Assembly (NCBI GenBank): GCA_026826555.1
Contig: JAKSZT010054568.1
Span: 9,416,196-9,480,195, forward strand
Length of the DNA stretch: 64,000 nucleotides
Reading direction: 5' to 3'
Source of the DNA: Tolypeutes matacus
Taxonomy: Eukaryota; Chordata; Mammalia; Cingulata; Chlamyphoridae
Part shown: in pieces, positions 21,801 to 31,989 of the stretch
Layout of the letters: every line of letters starts with the position of its first letter
Position numbering within the stretch: position 1 is the first letter of the stretch
Made by a program: the position numbers and the translations under genes
The notes under the pieces: model-generated
The model's input: the letters and a program-made list of their open reading frames with translations, nothing else
Told to the model about the DNA's origin: nothing
The model's database searches: none

Positions 21801-24088
21801 ATCATGACCAAGTGGGAGGCAAGGCTGATTAAACATTTAAAAATCAAAACAATTTAATTCACCATATTAACAAACTAAAATAAAATGCCAGATGAAAAGA
21901 TACATTAAAAATCTAACAAAATTCAAGACCCATTAATGATAAAGTCTCTCATCAAACTAGGAATAGTTGTAGCTTCCTCAACCTGCAAATGAAAAACCTT
22001 CAGCCCTTTGGCTAACACCACACTTAATGATGAAAGATTGACTGCTTTCCTCCATAAATTCAGTAACAGGATATGGATGTCTCTCTTACCACATCCTCTC
22101 AGCATTGTGCTATAGATCCTAGCCAGCGGAAAATTAAGAAATGGCATGCTAATTGGAAATAATTGTATTTATTTGCAGACCGCATGATTATCCATTTAGA
22201 AAATCATAAAGAATATACTGAAAAAAAAAAAAAAAAAAAGCTGTTAGAACTAACAAGTGCCTTTAGTTTGATTGCAGGATACAAGTTCAAAATTCAAAAA
22301 ATCAATTGTATTTCAATATACCAACAAGAAATTGTAAATTAAAATTTTAAAAATATTATTTACAAAAGCATAACAAATGTGAAACACTTTAAGGATAAAT
22401 CTAACAAATATGTGCAAACCACTGCAAATCACTAAACATTGTTGAGAGAAAATAAGAAGAGCCAAACAAATAGAAAGATATGCCATATTCAGAAATTGGA
22501 AGACTTACTATTCAGATGAAAATTCTTCCCCGATTGATCTATAGATTCAGTGAAAATCTCAAACAAAGTTATATCTTTTTTGCAGAAATTATAATCTTGT
22601 TCTAAAATGTATATAGAAATGTAAAGAACATAATGTAGCCAAATCGATCTTGTAAAAGTAGAGCAAAGTTGGAGGACTTCATAATTTTAAGTCTTCGCGT
22701 AATCAGGACAGTGTGGTGATGATATAGGATAGACATATGGGACCATGCAACAGAATAGAGTCTGGAAATAGATCGACCCATATATGGTTAAATGTGGTTT
22801 TACAAAAGTGCCAATGTCTTTCAATGGAGAAAGAATAAGTTTTTCAGCAATTATTGCTGCAACAAATGGATATCCATATATAAAACAATAATGAACCTCA
22901 ACTCTATCCTCACATCATACACAAAAACTAACTTGAAATAGACCATGGACCTAAACATAAAAACTGAAAGTATAAAACACCCAGGGGAAAAAACTTTGCA
23001 AATTTGTGATAGGCAAGGATGTCTAGATGGGACACAAAAGGCATAAACCATTAAAGAAAACTGATGAAGAAAATTGGACTTTATTGAAATTGAAAATTTT
23101 TGCTTTTCTAACCACACTGTTAGGTAAATGTTAGAAAATAAATGAGAGAAAATGTTCACAAGACATATATCTGACAAAGCACTTATATTTAGAATGTATT
23201 AAGTATATACACATATTCAGCATAAACAGACAATCCTTACAACTCCATATCAAGAAGACACTCTGATAAATAAAAGGACAAAAGATTTTAAGAAACCCTT
23301 CACTAAATAAGATATATGAATGGCAATTATGTACATGAAAGATGCTCTACATCATTAGTCATTAGGGAAATGTAAATTAAAACCATAATAAGACACCACT
23401 GTATTCCCAGTAGAATGGGTAAATTAAAAAGACTGAAAATATCAAATGTTTTCAAGGATTGGAAACAGGTACAACATGCATACATTTCCAGAAGGAAAGC
23501 AAAATTATATGGTAACATTGGAAAAACAGTTGCAGTTTCCTATAATATTTAACATACAATTTGCCACACAACCCAAAAATCATGCTCTTAAGTTTTTACC
23601 CAAGAGAAATGAAAACATGTCCCCAAAGAGATTTATACTTGAATTTTCAAAGTCACTTTATTAATAATAGCCCCAAACTGGAAGCATTCCAAATGTTCAT
23701 CAGCTGTTGAAAAGATGAAAGAAAATGTCATATATCCATACAATGGCAAACTATAATTAAAAGAAATCAGCTACCGTTCATGCAACAACATGGATAAATC
23801 TCAAAAGCATCATGCAAAGCGGAAGATGCCAGACACAAAAGACTAAATACTGTATTATTTCATTTATTTGAAATTCTAAAAAAGGGAAAATTACACTGAC
23901 AGAAAGTAAATCAGTGATCCCCTATGGTTGGACAGGGTGATTGACTACAAAGCAGCCTGGGGAACTCTGAAGGGGGTAATGGGAATATTCTATTTCTTGA
24001 TTGTTGTGGTGGTAATGTTGAGCTGTATACTTAAAACTGGTGAATTTTATTTTGTAAATAATATATCTCAATAAAGCTAGTTAAAAAT
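18880..24088 (+). mobile_element. Near-complete, decayed L1 LINE (old L1M type)
   Basis: An A-rich sense-strand L1 of about 5.2 kb. The ORF1 region is seen at about 19040-20050: 'atttgatgaaaaatataaac' near 19577, 'ccaagaagctcaattaat' near 19604, and 'aatggtaaatatgtaggtaa' near 20026. ORF2 is recognised around 21800-22200 ('catcatgaccaagtgggagg', 'aattcaccatattaacaaac', 'tttatttgcagaccgcatga') and again at 22900-23420. The 3' UTR runs from about 23660, through 'catgcaacaacatggataaa', to 'aataaagctagttaaaaatt'. Both ORFs are broken by many stops. In the reverse transcriptase catalytic box the expected F/Y-A-D-D reads F-A-D-R at 22172-22183, so the copy could not have worked in its present form. 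The 5' boundary is approximate. Confidence 0.85.
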
Positions 24089-24225
24089 TATTGTTGCCTG
24101 GATCTCATTCCAAATAATCACATTTAATTCATCTTGAGATGGGTTTGGCCTCATTTTCTTTTGTTTTGCTTTAGAACTCTCTAGGTTATTCCAATGGACA
24201 AGCAGACTTGTCAATACCTGCTTTA

Positions 24226-25290
24226 GGAAAATAGGGACTCTATGTCCATGCATGATTGGTAGGAAAGTAAATTGGTACATTTCTCCTAGGCAATTTCATA
24301 ATATGTATTCTAATTAAATATGTATTTATACTTTGACTCAAAGAATGCTCTTTTAGAAATTAATCATAAAGATATAATCAAACAAGTATACTAAGATGAA
24401 TATGTGGAACTATTCAGCATAACATTGGTTTATAACATCCCAATATACTGGTAACAACTTAAATTTCCATGAAGAGAGAAATGGTTAAATTGTGGTATGT
24501 ACAAATGATACAATTCTCTGAGTTTTAAAAATATTCCAACATACAGATTGTTTTAGTTTGCTAAGATGCTCAAAGCAGATACCATGAAATCTATTGGTTT
24601 TAACAATGAGAATTCATTAGCTTACAAGTTTACAGTTTTGAAAAATTCCAAATCAAGGCATCATCAGGCAATGTTTTCTTCCTCCAAATCAGCTGCAGGC
24701 AATTTCTCCTGGACTCATCTGTCACACAACAAGGCACATGGGGACATCTGCTGGTCTCTCTCCTTTCTCTTTTTTGTTTCCTTGCTTTTAGCTTCTTGCT
24801 TCCATGGTTTTCTCTCTCTGTCTGAATTTCATAGTCTTATAGAGGACTCTAGTAAGAGATTAAGACCCACCCTGGGCCATGCCTTAACTGAAGTAACTTC
24901 ATGAAAACCTACTTAAAATAAGTTGACACCCACAGGAATGGATTAGCTTTAAGAACATGGTTTTCTGGGGTATATACAGTTTCAAACCACCACACAGATC
25001 TAGATTTTTGGGCTGGAAATTTGTCCATGATATACTGTTGAGTGAAAAAGTGGATAATAGAAAAACACATCTAATATCCCCTTTATATAAAATTTGTATA
25101 TTCCTCATGAATGTGTGAATTATGGTCATCAACATATTAACAAATTTATTTCTTAGTGGAAGGATTTCAAATGACTTTTTATTTCTTCTCTATACATTTC
25201 TAGATGTGTGAATTCCATACAAAGAGCAAATATAATATTTATTATCAGAAAAAAAAAATAAAACTATTTTGAAATAGTAAAAAATTAAAA
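24226..25290 (+). mobile_element. Second L1 LINE 3' end, split by an LTR
   Basis: The left part, 24226-24548, carries 'gaaattaatcataaagatat', 'taacaacttaaatttccatg' and 'agaaatggttaaattgtggt'. The right part, 24995-25290, carries 'gtccatgatatactgttgag', 'gtgaaaaagtggataata' and a 3' A-rich tail. These are consecutive blocks of an L1ME/L1MC-like 3' region, interrupted only by the LTR at 24549-24994. Confidence 0.75.
24549..24994 (-). mobile_element. Solo LTR, class III (ERVL/MaLR-like), inserted in L1
   Basis: A 446-bp element that on the minus strand begins TGTGGTGGTTTGAAAC and ends AACTAAAACA, giving the TG...CA ends of an LTR. It is flanked by a perfect 5-bp duplication, cagat (24544-24548 and 24995-24999), as expected for an ERVL-class integration. 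Its internal layout resembles MLT/MaLR LTRs. It is homologous to the LTR at 34461-34907. The polyadenylation signal present in that copy is mutated here. I believe this family is xenarthran-specific; its name is unknown to me. Confidence 0.75.
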
Positions 25291-25319
25291 CAAAGCATGC
25301 ATTCACTCATTAATTCAAG

Positions 25320-25605
25320 ACATTTCACAATGAGAGATATCTCATCCAATCAGTTGATGGCTTTCAAAGAAATGATGATTTCAGCAGTCAGAGGAGAGAA
25401 TTTCCGTCTCTACTCTGGCCAGGCAGCTTCTCCTGGGGAATTCATTGAAAACCTCCACCAGAATTCCCAGCTTGTGGCCTGCCTACAGAATTAGACTTGC
25501 CCATCCCTACAGTAGTGTGAGACAATTCTTATAAAAATAGTATAATAGCTACAGACATCTCCTGTCGGTTCTGTTTCTCTAGAGAACTCTTACTAATAGA
25601 CTCCC
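25320..25605 (+). mobile_element. ERVL-type LTR fragment (MLT2-like)
   Basis: The blocks 'gatatctcatccaatcagtt', 'ggagagaatttccgtctcta', 'cagaattagacttgcccatc' and the terminal 'ggttctgtttctctagagaa' with 'cttactaata' are in the order I associate with MLT2-type LTR 3' portions. It is a 5'-incomplete, old copy. The exact subfamily is uncertain. Confidence 0.6.
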
Positions 25606-26254
25606 TACAAAGAAAATTCTGGTAATTAAATGTGATAATGGGCAGAGGAGTTCTCCTCTCTTTGTCTCTGAAAAGACAGTGTGACCTTTCAGAGGTTGGA
25701 GGAGAGAACATCATAACCAGGCAGAGAAAGGTCTTGGTGTGTCTGAGCAACTCGTGGTTCCTGCGTGGCGTGGAAGCTGAGAAGACCACCAGTGGGTCTG
25801 CAGGGGGCAGCCGGGGAGATGGAGGAGGTGGCTTTGGAATGCATGTCAATGTTAGACATGGTGGGCCAAGGGTCTGAGGGAGGGCGTGGCAGAGACTCAG
25901 AGACGTCTGCACGGCCAAAGACAGCAGAGGGGAGGCTCAGCCAGTAGAGGAGCCACAGCCCCGCCCAAGCCAAATTTAAAAATTGCTGAATAAGGGCATT
26001 AAATACATAAATAAATAAAGACCTGTTGATAGCCATTATTTCGTTAAATAAGGAGCATCAGAAAATTCAGAGTGATATTACCTCAGCATAAAGGGCAAGG
26101 CTTTGAATGAGTTGAGTAAGTTTTCATTTATTTAGCCTTATGTCCAGCCAGTCGTGCGTCCCTCCTTTTTTCTCATTTAGCCATGGGTTTTGCCTTATGG
26201 GTGCACACTGGTCCGTGGACCTCTGCTTAGAAACCCCTGCTGTGTGTGATTTTA
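25606..26254. other. Unique sequence, nothing recognised
   Basis: Purine-rich on the plus strand at 25630-25940. No repeat or exon recognised. Frames of 81-129 codons overlap on both strands. Confidence 0.4.
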
Positions 26255-26460
26255 TGGAAGCTGACAGCGATGGAGAGTTTTAGAGCACTTTGAGAGGAGT
26301 CACAGTGTCAGATTTGCCATTTAGACAGCTCATTTTGTCCTCAAGTTTTAGGAGGGATTGCGTTTTGGAGAGTGGGGGGCAGGGAGGACAGAGGGAGGCT
26401 CATTTAGTCATCTAAGCAAAAGGTTGTAAGGGCCTGGGAAGAGTATTGAGTATTTCTCTA
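26255..26460 (+). mobile_element. Ancient mammalian interspersed repeat, fragment 2
   Basis: The blocks 'gatggagagttttagagcac', 'gaggagtcacagtgtcagat' and 'agggaggctcatttagtcat' follow the same family as 9200-9830 and 57000-58440, covering the part just after the 'aagccattgg' block. Confidence 0.5.
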
Positions 26461-27379
26461 CGAAACATTGGTTTTCATTTTTTCTCATCTAACTGAAAAA
26501 AGCCCTGCATTTAAAAAAAAATCACCAATAACGTCTTAGGTCTTTGGTCTCTATATTTTGGGTAATTGCTGGTGGCACCATGCTTAAATAAGACTAGTTT
26601 TAGGCAAGCATCTCTACTTGATGCCTTCTCCAAGAATTTTCTTTCTCACCGCTGGGCCTCTTAAGGATGTTTGAAAGGCTTCTTCATACTCAATCTTTAA
26701 GACTTGTGCTTCAATCATCTCTTTATTTGTTAGTTTAGAATAAATTGGGATATCTTAAAAGATAGTATTTGTCTAGTGTGTAAGTGTCGCTCAATATTAG
26801 ACTTGATTAAAATTGATGAAAATTTCATCAGTATTAGAGTTGGTTATTTTAATCATCATATGGGAATGTATCTTTAGGACATGTTTTCTAAATTAATTTT
26901 ATCTCCTCTAAACCAAAAGAGTTAAGGGTCAAGAAGTATGTTGAGACATGAATTGTTCCCTTTTGTGCAAATGCAGGTTTTGGTGCTGAAAATTATTATT
27001 GTCTTGAAAATTAGTTCAAAATAACTTTTACACAAGTACACCAGTTGCTACCTTATAAGTGAAGTGCAAAATCCACTTGCTCAGTTACTGCCTCATAAAT
27101 GAAGTATAAAAACCACTTGAGTTTTATCAGTTACAAAAGAAACGTTTCTGGAAAACAGTGAGAAGAAATGAATCCTCACAAGCACTCACAAATAGCAAAG
27201 GAAAGCGAGGAAAAGGGGTAATGGTTATTTTGTGCTTTAAAATTATTCCCTTGGTAACAATTAGTTTGATGTGCTTAACAATAATTGGAAAATTAAAAGT
27301 GGCTCCACACGTGCTCTTGGTTATGTGACATGGAGAGGCCCACTTTGGGGGTGGGGGTATCTTTTGCTGTGTGGATTTG
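26461..27379. other. Unique AT-rich sequence
   Basis: No recognised repeat, RNA gene or exon. Contains a short imperfect internal duplication: 'cttataagtgaagtgcaaaa' at 27052 and 'ctcataaatgaagtataaaa' at 27091. Confidence 0.4.
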
Positions 27380-27575
27380 ATCTCCTTTCAGCAAACATTG
27401 CTAGACTGTATGCTAGGCACAGAAATACTTGCTCTGGAGAGGGAGAAGCGTAGAGATAAATTCCACACCGTTCTTGCTTGCAAAAACCCCAGTGATGGGG
27501 CCGAGCACACAACGCAACAATCCATAAATAAATAAAAGGCAGAATCGAATGAGGACAGCGTTGAATCATAATTGT
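27380..27575 (+). mobile_element. Possible ancient repeat fragment
   Basis: 'cagcaaacattgctagactg', followed by 'atgctaggcacagaaatact' and later 'caatccataaataaataaaa', resembles the left end of the ancient family seen at 56995-58440. Support is weak. Confidence 0.3.
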
Positions 27576-27775
27576 GGATTGTGGGCTTCCTGAAGACACA
27601 GGCTGTCTCTCTCCTTGCAGCACTTTCAGAAGACCAAGCACGGGGGGTCTTTGACACTGAAGATTCATAGAGTCTGATTGCAAACTTCATGACAATCGGG
27701 GTCATGTTTTATTCCCATCTGTACTTCCAGTACTAAGCATAGAATGGGTACATAGTAAGTGCTCAATAAGGCTGA
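27576..27775 (+). mobile_element. L2 LINE 3' end
   Basis: 'gtgggcttcctgaagacaca', then 'ttttattcccatctgtactt' and 'acatagtaagtgctcaataa', the standard L2 3'-terminal order. Confidence 0.7.
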
Positions 27776-28329
27776 TAAATTGATGGACTTTAAATAACTG
27801 CATGAATAATTTAATGTCATGGAACACTGAAGAACTTGTAATTTCACCTAGCTAGGATAATCCAGCAGTGAGAAGAGTCTTCACGAATTAGGTGGCACTC
27901 AAGGTAGGCCCTGAAGGGTGTGCTCAGTGCCAATATTTGTTTGCATGCTCAGCAGAGACCCTTTAAAAAGTGAAGGCCTCATGATAGATAAATTAAACTG
28001 AATTATCTAGTGCTCAGCAAGGCTAAATGAAAATTCAACAAGAATGATTTCGTAGGCTTAACAACCCGAAGTTGGCTTCATAATCAAATCAATCCCTCAC
28101 AAGGATCTCAACCTACCTCTCCAAACCCATCTCCTCTCACTCAACAGCTTCTACCTGCCACTCCAGCTTGCCTGCTTTCCTCTCTGCCTCAAATCTGGCC
28201 GTTCTTAATTTTGTCACTAGTCCTGCCCAGAATGTCTTCATCGACAAACAATAGGGAGCTACAGACGTTACTGTTTCTGACAATTGACATGATCCAATTT
28301 ATGTTTCCAAACACAACGAAGGTAAATTC
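27776..28329. other. Unique sequence, nothing recognised
   Basis: A possible very old repeat at 27870-27930 ('ggtggcactcaaggtaggcc'). Otherwise unrecognised. Confidence 0.4.
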
Positions 28330-28830
28330 CTGTAATAGTTAGGATATTGGTTTTAGGTGACTAAAATAAAAATGGCTTAAACAAAACTGTTTGTTTTTTT
28401 TTTTTCCTCTCATGTAAAAGATCCGAGATGGTAGATGGTCCTAGAGGCATAGGAAGCTCTGCTCCACAGAGTCACCCAGGGACCCAGGTTCCTTCTCTCA
28501 TGCTGCCCCTCCATCCCTGGGGGTGTGGCCTTTAGCTACAGGGTCAACATGGACTCACCACCATTTTGTACATGTGCTTGCCCATGGGAGAAAAAGAAGA
28601 GCTCCTGAAGGACAAGTCTTGTGACTTAGAAACTGCACACACCACTTCCACTCACAGCTCTTTGGACAGAGTCTAGTTACATGGCAACCTCGTGGCAAAA
28701 GAGGTGGGGAAATGTAGCCTCTGGCTCAACAGTCACATACCCAGCTAAACCCTGAGGGTTCTGTTTACTAAAATGGAGAAGGGCTATTGAGGAACATTTA
28801 TTTTACTCTGCCACAGTTCCCTCTCCTTCC
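28330..28830. mobile_element. Ancient mammalian interspersed repeat (family not named)
   Basis: The blocks 'aaaaatggcttaaacaaaac', 'cagggacccaggttccttct', 'ccctccatccctgggggtgt', 'gtctagttacatggcaacct' and 'tggggaaatgtagcctctgg' occur in an order I recognise from a common old mammalian repeat. I cannot assign the name or orientation. Confidence 0.45.
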
Positions 28831-28942
28831 CCTCTGAGCTGCATTGTCCCTACAACAACGCTGACCTACTAATATGTGAATATAATACTAGAGACTGGCA
28901 AATGAAATGGTGCATATTGAGGGAGCATGTGTGTGTGACACA

Positions 28943-28960
28943 GAGAGAGAGAGAGAGAGA
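28943..28960. repeat. (GA)n microsatellite
   Basis: Nine GA units, directly after a short GT run (28928-28937). Confidence 0.9.
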
Positions 28961-28974
28961 TTATGTCTAATGTG

Positions 28975-29143
28975 CCTACAGTGTGTCCATGCTATGCTAA
29001 GGGCTTTACATGTGCTATTATAACCAACAATGAAAGGTGAATATTAATATCCCCAATCCATGGTCACACAACTAGGAGCTACTAGAAACCGGATTCAAGC
29101 TCAGGTATATCTAACTCCAATTCCCTGTTACTACAGTGCTTCT
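28975..29143 (-). mobile_element. MIR SINE (antisense), ended by a DAS-SINE
   Basis: Reverse-complement MIR: 'gctaagggctttacatgtgc', 'aatatccccaatccatggtc' and 'acacaactaggagctact', ending with the reversed head 'ttactacagtgctt'. The DAS-SINE at 29144-29542 inserted within the last bases of this MIR, duplicating them. Confidence 0.65.
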
Positions 29144-29542
29144 TTTTTTTTCCCCCCTAAAGACTTATTTATTTATTTATCCCCACCCCCCACCACCACC
29201 ATTGTCTGCTCTCTGTGTCCATTCATTGTGCGTTCTTCTGTGTCTGTCTTCTCTTTAGGCAGCACTGGGAACCGATCCTGGGATCTTCTGGAGTGGAGAA
29301 ACGTTGCTCGATCTCTTGCGCCACCTCAGCTTCCCAGTCTGCTGTGTCTCTCATTGTCTCTCCTCTGTGTCTCTTTTTGTTGAGTCATCTCGCTGCACCA
29401 GCCCTCCACGCAGGTCAGCTCTCCATGCGGGCCAGAACTCCGATGCGGGTAGCTCGCCTTCACCAGGAGGCCCCGGGAATCGAACCCTGTACCTCCCATA
29501 TGGTAAATGGGAGACCAATCGCTTGAGCCACATCTGCTTCCC
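29144..29542 (-). mobile_element. DAS-III-like long SINE (antisense), xenarthran
   Basis: Reading the minus strand: a tRNA-like head 'gggaagcagatgtggctcaa' with an exact pol III B-box GGTTCGATTCC (29476-29486), an internal region, a second tRNA-like unit with 'gatcggttcccagtgctgcc', a GACACAGA-rich segment, and an A/T tail (TAAA units, then an A run). It is flanked by a 14-bp duplication with one mismatch (29130-29143 and 29543-29556). This is the longest SINE form in the window. Confidence 0.9.
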
Positions 29543-29556
29543 ACTACAGTGTTTCT

Positions 29557-29976
29557 TCACTTTATAATGTGGGCTGGCTGATAAGCCTAAACCCTATCCC
29601 CCTCCTTTTCACGGGCAAGTTATACTATTTTTCCTGATACTTAATAATTATCCATGATTGCAAGGAAACACAATCCATACATTGCCTAATTCTTGTCCTT
29701 GAGTAACCTGAAATCGAGTATGGTACAGTATTTCATGACTAACCAATATCCAAGAAACTGTGATAATTTCAGCAAATACTAGATTTCCCATTCCAAGGAC
29801 CACACAAGGAAAGCCAAGTCTTCTTTTCTGGTTTTTGTTTGTTTGTTTTTAATCAACTGAAGAAACATTCTATTTGATTCCAAACTCCAGCCTATCTTTT
29901 TGGATGAATAAGCTCTGAGAACGAGTTCTAGATCAGATGCAGGAATTAATATTTACATTTCGTAAACAGCAAGTGA
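29557..29976. other. Unique sequence
   Basis: Nothing recognised apart from a short GTTT run near 29835-29850. Confidence 0.4.
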
Positions 29977-30426
29977 ATGTCCTCTTCACTGGGCCCCGAG
30001 GACGCTGATCTGTTAAACAGCCCTCTGATCACTCCCTCCATGGGGCCAGGATGCAATTTGCTAGTAAATTGGAATCAGAATTGGGTTTTTAAAGACAAGC
30101 TTCCCACAGCTGTAAACATCCTTAATTTTTACAGCAACACATTGACTTCAAACCAGACTCCTAATTATTACAATATTTCCCTTAAAAGCCTGCATTGTGG
30201 GCTCGGCAAGGCCCAGACATCTGCTTCAAATCCAGAAATTTCTTTCCTTTCTCAGCAACGTTGCCCCCCTCCAATTAGCCTCACCAGAGCAACGGAGCAG
30301 GCGAAGCTCTGTGCGTGGGTTTCGGGTTCACTGGGCGTGTTCCAGCCTCACCTACCTTTGCCTGTCGGGCCCATAGCCAAACGGCGTTGGAAGTCCAAAA
30401 AGATGTGTCCTAGGTTTGTTTTTTAA
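29977..30426. promoter_or_regulatory. Candidate conserved non-coding element
   Basis: Repeat-free, of intermediate composition, with spaced AATTAG, TTAATT and TAATTA homeodomain-like cores. A 149-codon frame spans it on the plus strand but encodes nothing recognisable and has no splice context that convinces me. This is a call by appearance only; cross-species alignment would decide it. Confidence 0.3.
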
Positions 30427-30879
30427 AAAGTATCCTCTTTCGAACCATTGATTTATCATAAATAAATGCAGCCTACCTAAAACAACACATTTCCTTGACA
30501 TTTCTATTTTAAGTATTGAGCATAAGTTTTAAGTATTGGTGAGGGAATATTTTTGTTGATTTTGTTGTTGTTGGGGGGGGGTCTTGTTGAAGCCTCTCTT
30601 TACCCACCTGAAACACAAAATTCTGGCAGCTACTTGGCCGGGCTTGGTGGTTGGAGGTAGCAAATGTTATTATCCAACACCAAGGAGAGGGGGTAATGAT
30701 TATGACAACTGATAGTTAAACCTGCTTTTCATCCCTGATCATTTCAAAGCTCACAAAATATGGCCTTGAGTTCAATGCTGCTTAAATGAATTATTCCAAC
30801 TTAAGTCTACCTCCTTCAAGAAGTTTGGGCTGGAAACTCTTGGGTTTGGGCTCTAGAAAATAAAAGTAGATTTAGATCT

Positions 30880-31000
30880 TTACTCATTACTTAACATGAA
30901 TGACCTTGGAGAGACTTTTATCCTCTGGGCTCAGTTTACCTTAGCCTCAGGGCTTGCTTTTCCCCATCCATAGAATGGAGCTTATTTGAGTTTTAAGGGT
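30880..31000 (+). mobile_element. MIR SINE fragment
   Basis: 'gaatgaccttggagagactt', then 'ctctgggctcagtttacctt' and 'ccccatccatagaatggagc', a diverged sense MIR core. Confidence 0.5.
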
Positions 31001-31144
31001 CAATATTAATCAATATTAATCATGCCTCTTTCATTAGTCTATCTCCAACTTTAGAACTTATTTGCAGATAGGTGGAGAACAAAATATCGATTTATAGTTA
31101 CTGATTGGAGAATGAGGGTCAAGCATGGCCTGTTCACTACTAGC

Positions 31145-31330
31145 TTTCATTGGATGGTTAGATGTGTGGTTCTGGAGCTCAGAGGAGAAACCTGGGCTGG
31201 AGAGAAGACCTGCGTGGAAATCATCACCTTCTGTCTTGTAATTAAAGCCATGGGCAGGTGAAAATGAGGTCAGACTTGGGGGAAAAAAAAGAAAGTGACC
31301 AGAATGGCAGAGTGAGTGAGGGGTGGGGAG
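31145..31330 (+). mobile_element. Ancient mammalian interspersed repeat, fragment 3
   Basis: 'ggttctggagctcagaggag', 'aacctgggctggagagaaga' and 'taattaaagccatgggcagg' match an internal part of the family also seen at 57000-58440 (compare 'atttaaagccatgagattga' at 57779). Confidence 0.55.
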
Positions 31331-31769
31331 TGAGGCTGAATCACACTAGGCCTAATGGGCTAGAGCACGCTCCATTAGGAACATGTGCTTGGCTGAGAGG
31401 TGCTATTTGAAAGCTACCCTACCTCCCCTGCTCCGTCTGCTGGCAGCTTTCTTTAGACCCAGGGACAAGATCAGGAACTCTGCCCAGCTTCAGAGAGGGC
31501 GAAGGTCTGGCTTGTAGACTTTTACCCACTTGATCTCAGGCAGTGCTTGAGCCTTGCTATCAATAAGCTCTGATGCACCAAAGATTCTGAATAATAATTA
31601 CTGTTCCCCAAATTCCAACCCAACAACAGCTTTCTTTCAATTGCCCAATTTGTTTGGATTTTCTTATGTACACCGATCACATTGGTTCTACATTCTCCCA
31701 GGAATAGCCCAAGACTTTGGCTGGCCCATCTCCTCATCAGCCTCCATTCAACCCTTTTTTCTTCTTCCT
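31331..31769. other. Unique sequence
   Basis: No recognised element or exon. Confidence 0.4.
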
Positions 31770-31935
31770 TTACCTGCTATAGCATCTCCTATCAATCCAT
31801 CACTGATTGACTGCACAATCTTTAACAAGTTTCTAAACCTCAATTCATCCTCTGTAAAATGGAGATAAACTTCAGATGATTAAACCTAAATGAAACTGAC
31901 CAGAATAGTGCCTACAAATGGCAGAGAAGCTATAA
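31770..31935 (+). mobile_element. MIR SINE fragment
   Basis: 'ctttaacaagtttctaaacc', 'tcatcctctgtaaaatggag' and 'ccagaatagtgcctacaaat', a sense MIR with 3' part. Confidence 0.6.
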
Positions 31936-31989
31936 CTCTCTACTTTCTTCCTTGGCCCTTTCCCCACCCTTTTTTTTAATCCTTCTCAC

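Noticed and set aside
22221..22239. A19 run, considered as an insertion tail
   Set aside because: It lies inside L1 ORF2 sequence that continues on both sides, so it is a local expansion and not the tail of another element.
18880..24088. Possibility that the large L1 is active
   Set aside because: Numerous stops in both ORFs, a changed catalytic box, and old-type sequence show it is long dead.
29476..29486. Exact pol III B-box, considered as a tRNA gene
   Set aside because: It belongs to the tRNA-derived head of a DAS-SINE; no full cloverleaf with an anticodon arm is intact.
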